From: CAILHX01 sp036561085
GTDB taxonomy: Bacteria > Pseudomonadota > Gammaproteobacteria > Burkholderiales > Methylophilaceae
Direction: 5' to 3'
Assembly (NCBI GenBank): GCA_036561085.1
Contig: DATBPY010000083.1
Location: 1-7,230 of the forward strand
DNA: 7,230 bases
Each line of letters opens with the position of its first letter. Within the stretch, counting starts at the first letter, position 1. Positions 1 through 6,000 of the stretch are shown here, piece by piece. Both the position numbers and the translations under genes were made by a program. The notes under the pieces were generated by a model, which worked only from the letters and a program-made list of their open reading frames with translations, made no database searches and was not told where the DNA came from.

Positions 1-80
1 CCGCGGTTGGACATTTCCAAGTCCACCAGTTCATAACCTATCTGTGTCACGGTCTTTTCAAGCAAAGCAGCTATATCCAT
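1..80 (-). CDS. rimP: Ribosome maturation factor RimP, N-terminal fragment
   Basis: The reverse strand from an ATG at 80 reads MDIAALLEKTVTQIGYELVD and continues LEMSNRG to the window edge. This matches the conserved N-terminus of RimP (formerly YhbC), in particular the GYELVDLE segment. RimP is a cytoplasmic factor needed for late 30S ribosomal subunit maturation. Only 26 complete codons are present; the rest lies to the left of the window, where nusA and infB would be expected to follow, as in most proteobacteria. The start is supported by a CAGGA Shine-Dalgarno-like sequence about 10 bases upstream. A further ATG eight bases upstream is out of frame and soon hits a stop. The identification rests on a short but distinctive segment. 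Confidence 0.85.
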   Translation of the reverse strand, partial: MDIAALLEKTVTQIGYELVDLEMSNR

Positions 81-100
81 ACGCGCATATCCTGACGACA

Positions 101-127
101 CAAATAAAAAATGGGCACAATGCCCAT
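101..127 (-). terminator. Intrinsic-terminator-like hairpin in the rimP leader
   Basis: On the minus strand a perfect 7-bp stem (ATGGGCA, loop TTG, TGCCCAT; 127-111) is followed at once by TTTTTATTTG (110-101). This is the form of a rho-independent terminator. It ends only about 20 bases before the rimP start codon, leaving no room for a promoter between hairpin and gene. Either it ends readthrough from the transporter gene, or it acts as an attenuator within the rimP leader. The stem is short with four G-C pairs, so termination is probably partial. Confidence 0.6.
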
Positions 128-155
128 GGTACTTGCCCTTCTAATAACGCGACGA

Positions 156-184
156 ATCATATCACATTCATCGCTACAGGTCTA
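156..184 (-). promoter_or_regulatory. Candidate sigma70 promoter for rimP (extended -10)
   Basis: The minus strand carries TATGAT at 161-156 preceded by TGA, giving an extended -10 (TG-N-TATGAT). TAGACC lies at 184-179, 17 bases upstream, and matches four of six -35 consensus positions. Transcription would start near 149, giving a leader of about 70 bases that contains the hairpin at 127-111. This is a pattern-based inference only. Confidence 0.4.
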
Positions 185-198
185 ACCTGCAACTTGCA

Positions 199-230
199 AC
201 AGGTAAGACACCTCGCGGTGTCTTACCTGT
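199..230 (-). terminator. Perfect 14-bp hairpin after the MFS gene
   Basis: Bases 199-212 (ACAGGTAAGACACC) and 217-230 are perfect reverse complements around a 4-base loop. In the minus-strand transcript the loop is GCGA, a GNRA tetraloop closed by a C-G pair, so a very stable RNA hairpin is expected. It begins 22 bases after the stop codon of the MFS transporter, the position of a 3'-end structure. On the minus strand it lacks a proper T-tract (TTGCAAGTTG follows). The plus strand has ACTTTTATTC after the stem but no gene reading into it. It is therefore either a weak terminator or a 3'-protecting stem for the transporter mRNA. Confidence 0.6.
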
Positions 231-252
231 ACTTTTATTCATCAATAGCTCT

Positions 253-1914
253 TTATTTGAACAATACCCAAGCTTTTTGCAAGGTATTCCATATGCCATA
301 GGCAATAGGGATGAGAACCAATGCCCAAGCCAAAGTGGTTACCACGGGATGTACTTCCGCAGGAGCATTATTGGTGGTAGTTGCGGCTGTTTGCTCATGC
401 GCCTTCATGCGTACATCGGCGAGTTCTTTCTCGGTCATGGTATATTTTTCCGCTACCGGTTTGACCAATAGATTGGCAATGAAACCGACTACCAGCATCC
501 CTGCCAGCACATGAAATATAGGGCCGTAGACTTGGCCGAAAGGCACGCCTTTCTCCAGCCGCACATCGTGCATGTAGTTCACCACCACCGGTCCTAGAAT
601 GCCCGCCGTCGACCATGCTGTCAGTATGCGTCCATGGATAGCGCCGACGAATTCGGTACCGAACATGTCCGCCAGATAAGCGGGAATGGTGGAAAAACTT
701 CCCCCATACATGGAAGCGATGATGCAGAAAGAGGCAACGAACAAGCCCGTCGATTTCCATCCGGCAAAGACTGTGGCAGCAAGATATAGTACTGCACCCA
801 GCACGAAGAAAATGAAATAGGTCTGTTTGCGGCCCAGCTTATCCGAGGAAGACGCCCAGGCGATGCGACCGAAGATGTTGAATAACGAGATCATGCCTAC
901 GAATCCCGCTGCTACAGCTGCGGCAGCGGCAATGAGCGCCGGGTCTTTTTTGATCTCGGCAAACCCTAGATCCGCATGACCGATCAATGCGCCGCCGAAA
1001 GTTTCCTGCAGCATGGGCGCGGCAGCGCCGATGATACCGATGCATGCGGACACGTTCATGCACAGTACCAGCCACAATAGCCAGAATTGCGGAGTCTTGT
1101 GAGCATTATTCAGATGTACATGGCGACTGGCGATCATGCTGTTACCGGTTTTGTTGGAGGGAACCCAGCCTTTTGGAGCCCAGCCTACCGGCGGTACGCG
1201 ATAGCCCAGTGCGCCGCAGGTCATGAACACCGCATAGATGACAGCCAATGCGACAAAGGTCTGCCAGATGCCGGGGCCTGCATCTGCGCTGGCAAAATGT
1301 TTCATCAGCGTAATAGCGAGCGGAGAGCCTATCATTGCGCCGCCGCCAAATCCCATGATAGCCATGCCGGTAGCCATGCCGCGTCTATCCGGGAACCATT
1401 TGATCAGTGTAGACACCGGCGAAATATAACCCAGCCCTAGTCCGATCCCGCCTATTACTCCGGAACCCAGCCACATCATCCATAACTGGTGTTGCTGGAT
1501 GCCGTAGGCAGAGATCAGTAACCCGCCGCACCAGCACAACATGGACACGAATCCGGCCTTGCGTGGCCCTTCGCGTTCCAGCCAGCCGCCCCAGATCGCG
1601 GCGGAACATCCCAGCAATACAAAGAATAGGGTGAACATCCAGCCCAGGTCGAACTGGGTCCAGTTACAGTCGGTGGCAGTCAGCGCGCGCATGGTGCCAT
1701 CCAGTTTTTGCGCAAAAGTGGTCGCGCCCGCCGCACAAGCGGCTAGCGGCTTGCCATCGGCGCCCATGAGTACATTGCCCAGCGGCTTCCAGAATACAGA
1801 GAAGCCGTAAGCCATGCCGATACAGAGATGGATAGCCAGCGCCGCAGGGGGCACCAGCCAGCGATTGAAATTAGGACTTGCGATAATACGTTCTTTGGAA
1901 AAAAAACTGGCCAT
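253..1914 (-). CDS. OFA (oxalate/formate antiporter) family MFS transporter
   Basis: This encodes a 553-residue inner-membrane permease of the major facilitator superfamily. The N-terminal segment with NRWLVPPAALAIHLCIGMAYGF-type residues (about 17-38) and the TIPAYLADMFG stretch (409-419) followed by a glycine-rich helix are typical of the OFA subfamily, whose members carry small carboxylates such as oxalate, formate, pyruvate or lactate. The substrate here cannot be told. MFS motif A appears as GGWLEREGPRK (109-119) and again in the second half as GRIAWASSSDKLGRK (349-363). A long loop after TM1 (about 48-88) contains two cysteines (C60, C83). A hydrophobic segment at 525-549 after the usual 12 helices suggests an extra C-terminal TM. 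The ATG at 1914 is chosen because GGAGGAG lies six bases upstream; the upstream in-frame TTG at 1929 overlaps that Shine-Dalgarno. The gene appears monocistronic, with hairpin 199-230 after it. Confidence 0.88.
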   Translation of the reverse strand: MASFFSKERIIASPNFNRWLVPPAALAIHLCIGMAYGFSVFWKPLGNVLMGADGKPLAACAAGATTFAQKLDGTMRALTATDCNWTQFDLGWMFTLFFVLLGCSAAIWGGWLEREGPRKAGFVSMLCWCGGLLISAYGIQQHQLWMMWLGSGVIGGIGLGLGYISPVSTLIKWFPDRRGMATGMAIMGFGGGAMIGSPLAITLMKHFASADAGPGIWQTFVALAVIYAVFMTCGALGYRVPPVGWAPKGWVPSNKTGNSMIASRHVHLNNAHKTPQFWLLWLVLCMNVSACIGIIGAAAPMLQETFGGALIGHADLGFAEIKKDPALIAAAAAVAAGFVGMISLFNIFGRIAWASSSDKLGRKQTYFIFFVLGAVLYLAATVFAGWKSTGLFVASFCIIASMYGGSFSTIPAYLADMFGTEFVGAIHGRILTAWSTAGILGPVVVNYMHDVRLEKGVPFGQVYGPIFHVLAGMLVVGFIANLLVKPVAEKYTMTEKELADVRMKAHEQTAATTTNNAPAEVHPVVTTLAWALVLIPIAYGIWNTLQKAWVLFK

Positions 1915-1920
1915 GCGTAT

Positions 1921-1927
1921 CTCCTCC
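1921..1927 (-). promoter_or_regulatory. Strong ribosome binding site of the MFS gene
   Basis: The minus strand reads GGAGGAG six bases before the ATG at 1914. This near-perfect Shine-Dalgarno decides the start: the longer reading frame from the TTG at 1929 would use the same bases as codons. Confidence 0.85.
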
Positions 1928-1929
1928 AA

Positions 1930-2055
1930 TCAAAATTATTATGGGTTATGAAGCTTTTGTTATTTTTTCTGATAGTAAACCGCTTTAATCGAATCTACCA
2001 CCTTATGCGGATACCTAGTTATTATTAATAATTATTTAGATATCACTAAGAGGTA
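1930..2055. other. AT-rich intergenic region between polA and the MFS gene
   Basis: This 126-base gap contains two overlapping perfect palindromes, TTATTAATAA (2022-2031) and AATAATTATT (2027-2036). They are flanked by an imperfect inverted repeat: ATACCTAGT at 2011-2019 against ACT-AAG-AGGTAT at 2045-2056, with a three-base bulge; the outer arm touches the polA stop codon. There is no G-C stem plus T-tract that would make a clear terminator for polA. I found no convincing -35/-10 pair for the transporter gene, although its promoter should be here. The palindromes could be a regulator site or simply AT-rich sequence. Confidence 0.4.
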
Positions 2056-4821
2056 TTAGTGCGCCGCCTCCCAATTCGCCGCCACTCCAGCATCTACCTC
2101 CAGCGGTACGTCCAGTTTGGTCACGCCATTCATCAACTGCGGTAGTTGCTGTTTGACCAGTTCCAATTCGCTATCCGGTACTTCCAGCACCAACTCATCG
2201 TGGACTTGCATGATGATTTTGGTGTTTAGTTTTTGTTCATTCAGCCAGCCGTGAACCGCGATCATCGCCAGTTTGATCAGATCGGCAGCAGTTCCCTGCA
2301 TAGGAGCATTGATGGCCGCACGCTCGGCACCTTGCCGCCGCTGTCCATTGGGGCTGTTGATCTCCGGCACCCACAGCCTGCGACCGAACAAGGTTTCCAC
2401 GTAGCCGTTTGCCTTGGCGGCTTCACGCGTACGTTGCATGTAATCTTTCACTCCGGGATAGCGTGCGAAATAACGATCTATATAGGTTTGTGCGGCGCTA
2501 CGTTCGATATCCAACTGGCTGGCGAGGCCGAAAGCACTCATGCCGTAGATCAAGCCGAAATTGATGGTTTTGGCATAACGTCGTTGCTCGGAGCTGATCT
2601 CATCCATGTTGACGCCGAAAACCTCTGCGGCAGTGGCGCGGTGGATGTCTTCTCCCGCAGCAAAAGCTTTGAGCAAGCCAGGGTCTTGCGACAAGTGCGC
2701 CATGATGCGCAGCTCGATCTGCGAATAGTCAGCCGAAACGATGTGCGATCCTGGCGGTGCGATAAACGCTTCACGTATGCGCCGGCCCTCCTGCGTTCTT
2801 ACCGGGATGTTTTGCAGGTTCGGGTCCGAGCTTGCCAGTCGTCCGGTAATGGCAACCGCCTGACTATAGTTAGTATGCACTCGGCCGGTAACAGGGTTGA
2901 CCATTTTCGGCAGCTTGTCGGTATAGGTGGATTTAAGCTTGGACAGACTACGGTGTTCCAGCAGAATCTTCGGTAGCGGGTGATCCAGCGCCAATTCCTG
3001 CAACACATCCTCATCTGTCGAAGGCTCGCCGGTGGGAGTCTTCTTGATGGGTTTGATCCCCAGTTTGCCGAATAGTATCTCTCGCAACTGTTTAGGCGAA
3101 CCCAGGTTAAAAGGCTGTCCCGCCAGCTCATAGGCCTGCTGCTCTATGCCCAACAGCTTATGCCCCAGTTCATGGCTTTGCGCATTGAGTTTGCCAGCGT
3201 CCAGTAACACCCCGGTACGCTCGATGTCATACAGTATGGTCAGCAGCGGCATCTCGATATCGCGGTAGATAAAGGTGAGTTTCTCGTCGCGTTCGATGTT
3301 GGGATACAAGGTTTGATGTAATTGCAAAGTGATATCGGCATCTTCTGCCGCATATTCGCTCGCCATGTCTATGGATATCTGACTGAACGGCACTTGCTTA
3401 GCGCCCTTACCGGCAAGTTCTTCGAAAGTGATGGTCTTGACCCCGAGATGGCGCATGGCAAGGTCGTCCATATTGTGCTGGCGGTGGCTTTCCAGCACAT
3501 AGCTTTGCAGCAGCGTATCGTGCGCGATGCCATGGAGCTGAATGCCGTGGTTCGCCAGAATGTGTTTGTCGTACTTGAGGTTCTGCCCGACCTTGAGTAA
3601 GGAGTCACTTTCCAGCCACGGCTTTACCCGTGCCAAGGTCGTTTCAAAATCCAATTGTTCGGGCGCTCCCGCGTAATCGTGATGCAATGGCAGATATGCG
3701 GCTTCACCTGAAATAACAGCGAACGACATACCCACCAGCTTGGAGGTCATCGGGTCCAGCCCGGTAGTTTCAGTATCGAAACAAACCAGGGGTGCCTGCT
3801 GCAATTTCGTCAGCCAGTGTTCCAATTGTTCAAGCGTTAGTATGGTTTCGTAATGACGGCTATTCACGGCAGCGCTGGCGAAGAGATCGGTGGTGGTTTT
3901 TGCCGGAGCATTAACTTCATCAGGTCGTGTCGGAGTTGCTGTTTCCGCAGTCGAGCCCATCGAGTCAAGTTCCCGGCGCCAGGTTTTGAAATTAAAGTGG
4001 TCGAACAATTCAGCCAACCTGACTTTGTCTGGGGGTTGTAAGGCTAGATTGGTAAAGCTTTCCTGTATGCCCACATCGCAACGTATGGTGATCAGTTCGC
4101 GCGCGGTAGGCAGCCAAGTTAATGCTTTGCGTAGATTCTCGCCTACCACGCCGGTGATTTCGTTGGCATGTGCAACGATGTTTTCCAGCGAACCGTATTG
4201 CGTGAGCCATTTCACCGCAGTCTTGGGGCCGACTTTTTCGACTCCCGGTACATTGTCCGAGGTGTCACCGATCAATATCAGGTAATCCACCATCAGGGCA
4301 GGCGGGATACCGAATTTCTTTTCAACGCCTGCCGGATCCAACACTTCATCCACTTTTCTGAATGCGTCGCGCATGGTATTGACGACGGTGACATGCTCAT
4401 TCACCAGTTGAGAGATATCTTTGTCGCCCGTGGAAATTATGACGCGTATGCCTTCGCGTTCGGCTTGCTTGGCAAGCGCACCGATCACATCGTCGGCTTC
4501 CACGCCGTCTTCTACAATCAGCGGCCAGCCCATGGCTTTGATGGTTTCGAGCAGGGGTTCTATCTGCACACGCAGATCATCGGGCATACTGGTGCGGTTG
4601 GCTTTGTATTGCGGGTAAATATCGTCGCGAAAAGTTTTGCCCTTGGCATCGAAGACGCAGGCGCTATAATCGGACGGGTAGTCCTTGTGCAGGCGACGCA
4701 GCATGTTAAGTACGCCTTGGATCGCGCCGGTAGGCTCGTTGCTGTTGTTGCGCAGGTCAGGCATGGCGTGAAAAGCGCGGTACAGGTAGGATGAACCATC
4801 AACCAGTAATAGAGTCTTCAT
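2056..4821 (-). CDS. polA: DNA polymerase I
   Basis: This encodes a 921-residue cytoplasmic enzyme for Okazaki-fragment processing and repair synthesis, close to the usual length (E. coli 928). Three domains are complete. The 5' nuclease (about 1-290) has LLLVDGSSYLYRAFHAMP at its start, EADDVIGALA and STGDKD metal-binding acids, and GDTSDNVPGVEKVGPKTA as the helix-hairpin-helix part. The 3'-5' exonuclease has Exo I DTETTGLD (D349, E351), Exo II NLKYD (D418) and Exo III YAAED (D494), so proofreading should be active. The polymerase domain has motif A DYSQIELR (D698), motif B RRYAKTINFGLIYG (K751, Y759) and motif C VHDE (H874, D875, E876). The ATG at 4821 matches the family N-terminus MKTLLLVDGSS; a TTG at 4857 would add 12 unlikely residues. 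The Shine-Dalgarno is weak (GGAT, about 12 bases upstream). It diverges from the LOG gene with 19 bases between starts. Confidence 0.98.
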   Translation of the reverse strand: MKTLLLVDGSSYLYRAFHAMPDLRNNSNEPTGAIQGVLNMLRRLHKDYPSDYSACVFDAKGKTFRDDIYPQYKANRTSMPDDLRVQIEPLLETIKAMGWPLIVEDGVEADDVIGALAKQAEREGIRVIISTGDKDISQLVNEHVTVVNTMRDAFRKVDEVLDPAGVEKKFGIPPALMVDYLILIGDTSDNVPGVEKVGPKTAVKWLTQYGSLENIVAHANEITGVVGENLRKALTWLPTARELITIRCDVGIQESFTNLALQPPDKVRLAELFDHFNFKTWRRELDSMGSTAETATPTRPDEVNAPAKTTTDLFASAAVNSRHYETILTLEQLEHWLTKLQQAPLVCFDTETTGLDPMTSKLVGMSFAVISGEAAYLPLHHDYAGAPEQLDFETTLARVKPWLESDSLLKVGQNLKYDKHILANHGIQLHGIAHDTLLQSYVLESHRQHNMDDLAMRHLGVKTITFEELAGKGAKQVPFSQISIDMASEYAAEDADITLQLHQTLYPNIERDEKLTFIYRDIEMPLLTILYDIERTGVLLDAGKLNAQSHELGHKLLGIEQQAYELAGQPFNLGSPKQLREILFGKLGIKPIKKTPTGEPSTDEDVLQELALDHPLPKILLEHRSLSKLKSTYTDKLPKMVNPVTGRVHTNYSQAVAITGRLASSDPNLQNIPVRTQEGRRIREAFIAPPGSHIVSADYSQIELRIMAHLSQDPGLLKAFAAGEDIHRATAAEVFGVNMDEISSEQRRYAKTINFGLIYGMSAFGLASQLDIERSAAQTYIDRYFARYPGVKDYMQRTREAAKANGYVETLFGRRLWVPEINSPNGQRRQGAERAAINAPMQGTAADLIKLAMIAVHGWLNEQKLNTKIIMQVHDELVLEVPDSELELVKQQLPQLMNGVTKLDVPLEVDAGVAANWEAAH
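4643..4670 (+). promoter_or_regulatory. Candidate promoter for the LOG gene, inside polA
   Basis: TTGGCA (4643-4648) and TATAAT (4665-4670) are separated by 16 bases: five of six and six of six consensus matches. It points at the LOG gene, giving a start near 4677 and a leader of about 165 bases antisense to polA. The bases also encode the conserved polA residues DYSACVFDAKG, so the match may be coincidental. It is, however, the best promoter-like sequence upstream of 4841 that I can see. Confidence 0.4.
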
Positions 4822-4840
4822 AGTATCGGGGTATCCAAGA

Positions 4841-5569
4841 ATGTCTGCAGCCAACAAATTACCTAAAATTAACGAGGCCGAACTGTACTCTCGCGATCAT
4901 AGCGCGCTCGAATCCTGGCGCGTGTTCGAGATTATGGCAGAGTTTGTCGAATCCACGGAGCGCCTGAAGGAGATACGTCCAGCAGTCTCTATTTTCGGCA
5001 GTGCACGCACTGCACCGGATAATCCTTACTACAAGCTCACTGAAGATATCGCGCGCAAGCTTTCTGATGCTGGTTTCAGCGTGATCACCGGTGGCGGTGG
5101 AGGGATCATGGAAGCCGGTAACAAGGGTGCGTTTTTCGGTAAATCCCCCAGTGTTGGCCTGAATATCCAATTGCCGCACGAACAACTGGCTAATTCCTTT
5201 CAGGATATCAGCCAGACTTTTCGCCATTTTTTCGCGCGCAAAGTGATGTTCGTCAAATTCGCCTCAGCCTATGTGGTGATGCCGGGCGGTTTCGGCACGC
5301 TGGATGAATTGATGGAGGCGCTGACGCTGGTGCAAACCGGAAAAACGCGTCGAATCCCTATCATATTGGTGTGTTCCGAGTTTTGGGCGGGTATGCTGGA
5401 CTGGTTCCGCAGCACGCTGGTCACAGAAGGTATGATCAATGCAGAAGACATGGATCTGATACAACTGATCGATGATCCGGCAAAAGTCGTAGAGGCCATC
5501 TTCAAGCATTACGAAAAACGCGGATTCGAGCCTTCGGAAGAAGAGCGCGAGATACAACTGAATCTCTAG
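4841..5569 (+). CDS. LOG / TIGR00730-family Rossmann-fold protein
   Basis: This encodes a 242-residue soluble protein of the LOG family, once annotated as lysine decarboxylase. Characterised members are phosphoribohydrolases that release the base from nucleoside 5'-monophosphates, including cytokinin riboside monophosphates. The nucleotide-binding part shows SIFGSAR (50-56) and a GGGGG loop (84-88). R133-K134 and the signature PGGFGTLDE (148-156), fitting PGGxGTxxE, are intact, so it should be active. The N-terminal extension (about 1-45, with YSRDHSALESWRVFEIMAEFVE) is characteristic of the longer proteobacterial subgroup and supports the ATG at 4841. A GGGGT about 9 bases upstream may serve as Shine-Dalgarno. 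The true bacterial substrate is unknown; a housekeeping nucleotide-salvage or damaged-nucleotide role is an inference. It is followed 47 bases later by the DUF2782 gene on the same strand. Confidence 0.92.
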   Translation: MSAANKLPKINEAELYSRDHSALESWRVFEIMAEFVESTERLKEIRPAVSIFGSARTAPDNPYYKLTEDIARKLSDAGFSVITGGGGGIMEAGNKGAFFGKSPSVGLNIQLPHEQLANSFQDISQTFRHFFARKVMFVKFASAYVVMPGGFGTLDELMEALTLVQTGKTRRIPIILVCSEFWAGMLDWFRSTLVTEGMINAEDMDLIQLIDDPAKVVEAIFKHYEKRGFEPSEEEREIQLNL

Positions 5570-5574
5570 CTTTC

Positions 5575-5583
5575 TGCTAAAAT
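5575..5583 (+). promoter_or_regulatory. Candidate extended -10 element ahead of the DUF2782 gene
   Basis: TGCTAAAAT lies six bases after the LOG stop codon and fits an extended -10 (TG-N-TAAAAT). The hexamer 17 bases upstream (CAACTG) is a poor -35, as can be tolerated with an extended -10. It would start a short leader for the gene at 5617, whose Shine-Dalgarno GCGAGG is at 5606-5611. Confidence 0.3.
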
Positions 5584-5616
5584 CCAATTAACCGATATTC
5601 ATTTTGCGAGGCAGCC

Positions 5617-5964
5617 ATGCAACACTTTTACCGTTTACTGTTTGCGCTGTTGTTTTTGCCTTTGGCGGCCATTGCCGCCAAAGTTCCGGAAGGCTTGCAA
5701 GATCTGCCGGAACCCCCTCCTGCTCCAGCAGGCTATCAGCCGGACCAGGCTGACGACACACAACCTGATATCGTCATTAAGAAAAAAGGTGAAGATACCG
5801 TTGAGGAATATAGTGTGCACGGGCAGGTTTATATGGTCAAAGTAACCCCGCCGACCGGTATTCCCTATTATCTGGTGAAAAAAACTATAGACGGTGGCTG
5901 GTCCCGCATGGATGGCCCCGGTGAGCATATCGCAATACCGCATTGGGTGATCTTCACTTTCTAA
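5617..5964 (+). CDS. Small exported DUF2782-family protein
   Basis: This encodes a 115-residue protein beginning with a clear signal peptide: MQHFYR, a hydrophobic stretch LLFALLFLPLAAIA, and a likely AIA-A cleavage after residue 20, so it should be periplasmic or envelope-attached. The mature part starts with a proline-rich linker (about 28-40) and continues as a basic and acidic segment (IVIKKKGEDTVEEYSVHGQVYMVKVTP). It ends with YYLVKKTIDGGWSRMDGP and WVIFTF, the pattern I associate with DUF2782. The function of the family is unknown; no catalytic motif and no cysteines are visible. Genes of this type typically sit next to polA and thrB, exactly as here. It has a good Shine-Dalgarno (GCGAGG, five bases before ATG), a candidate extended -10 at 5575, and an intrinsic terminator right after the stop. 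Confidence 0.82.
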   Translation: MQHFYRLLFALLFLPLAAIAAKVPEGLQDLPEPPPAPAGYQPDQADDTQPDIVIKKKGEDTVEEYSVHGQVYMVKVTPPTGIPYYLVKKTIDGGWSRMDGPGEHIAIPHWVIFTF

Positions 5965-5971
5965 ACTGAGT

Positions 5972-5996
5972 AGGGAGGCCTATGGCCTCCTTTTTT
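5972..5996 (+). terminator. Rho-independent terminator between the DUF2782 gene and thrB
   Basis: A perfect 7-bp G-C rich stem, GGAGGCC (5974-5980) and GGCCTCC (5984-5990) with loop TAT, is extended by a G-T and an A-T pair and followed by six T residues (5991-5996). It begins seven bases after the DUF2782 stop codon. Its T-tract ends four bases before the thrB ATG, so it occupies the whole place where a thrB ribosome binding site would be. Confidence 0.92.
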
Positions 5997-6000
5997 GTGT

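Noticed and set aside
44..301. 85-codon plus-strand open frame over the rimP/MFS intergenic region
   Set aside because: It crosses the start of rimP, both hairpins and the end of the transporter gene, and has no family resemblance or ribosome binding site.
1087..1440. 117-codon plus-strand open frame inside the MFS gene
   Set aside because: It is antisense to conserved transmembrane segments and rich in residues arising from complemented hydrophobic codons; there is no sign of coding.
2233..2976. 247-codon open frame on the plus strand inside polA
   Set aside because: It lies fully antisense to the conserved polymerase domain, its translation has no recognisable family pattern, and no Shine-Dalgarno precedes it; it is a shadow of polA codon use.
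4168..4794. 208-codon open frame on the plus strand opposite the polA 5' nuclease domain
   Set aside because: It is antisense to strongly conserved polA motifs and the protein looks random; only the promoter-like sequence inside it (4643-4670) is kept as a candidate, for the LOG gene.
4822..4857. Longer polA start at the TTG at 4857
   Set aside because: The 12 added residues are not part of the family, while MKTLLLVDGSS from the ATG at 4821 matches the usual N-terminus.
5995..6000. thrB start at the TTG at 5995
   Set aside because: It falls in the terminator T-tract and adds only two residues; the ATG at 6001 gives the family N-terminus MSVFT.
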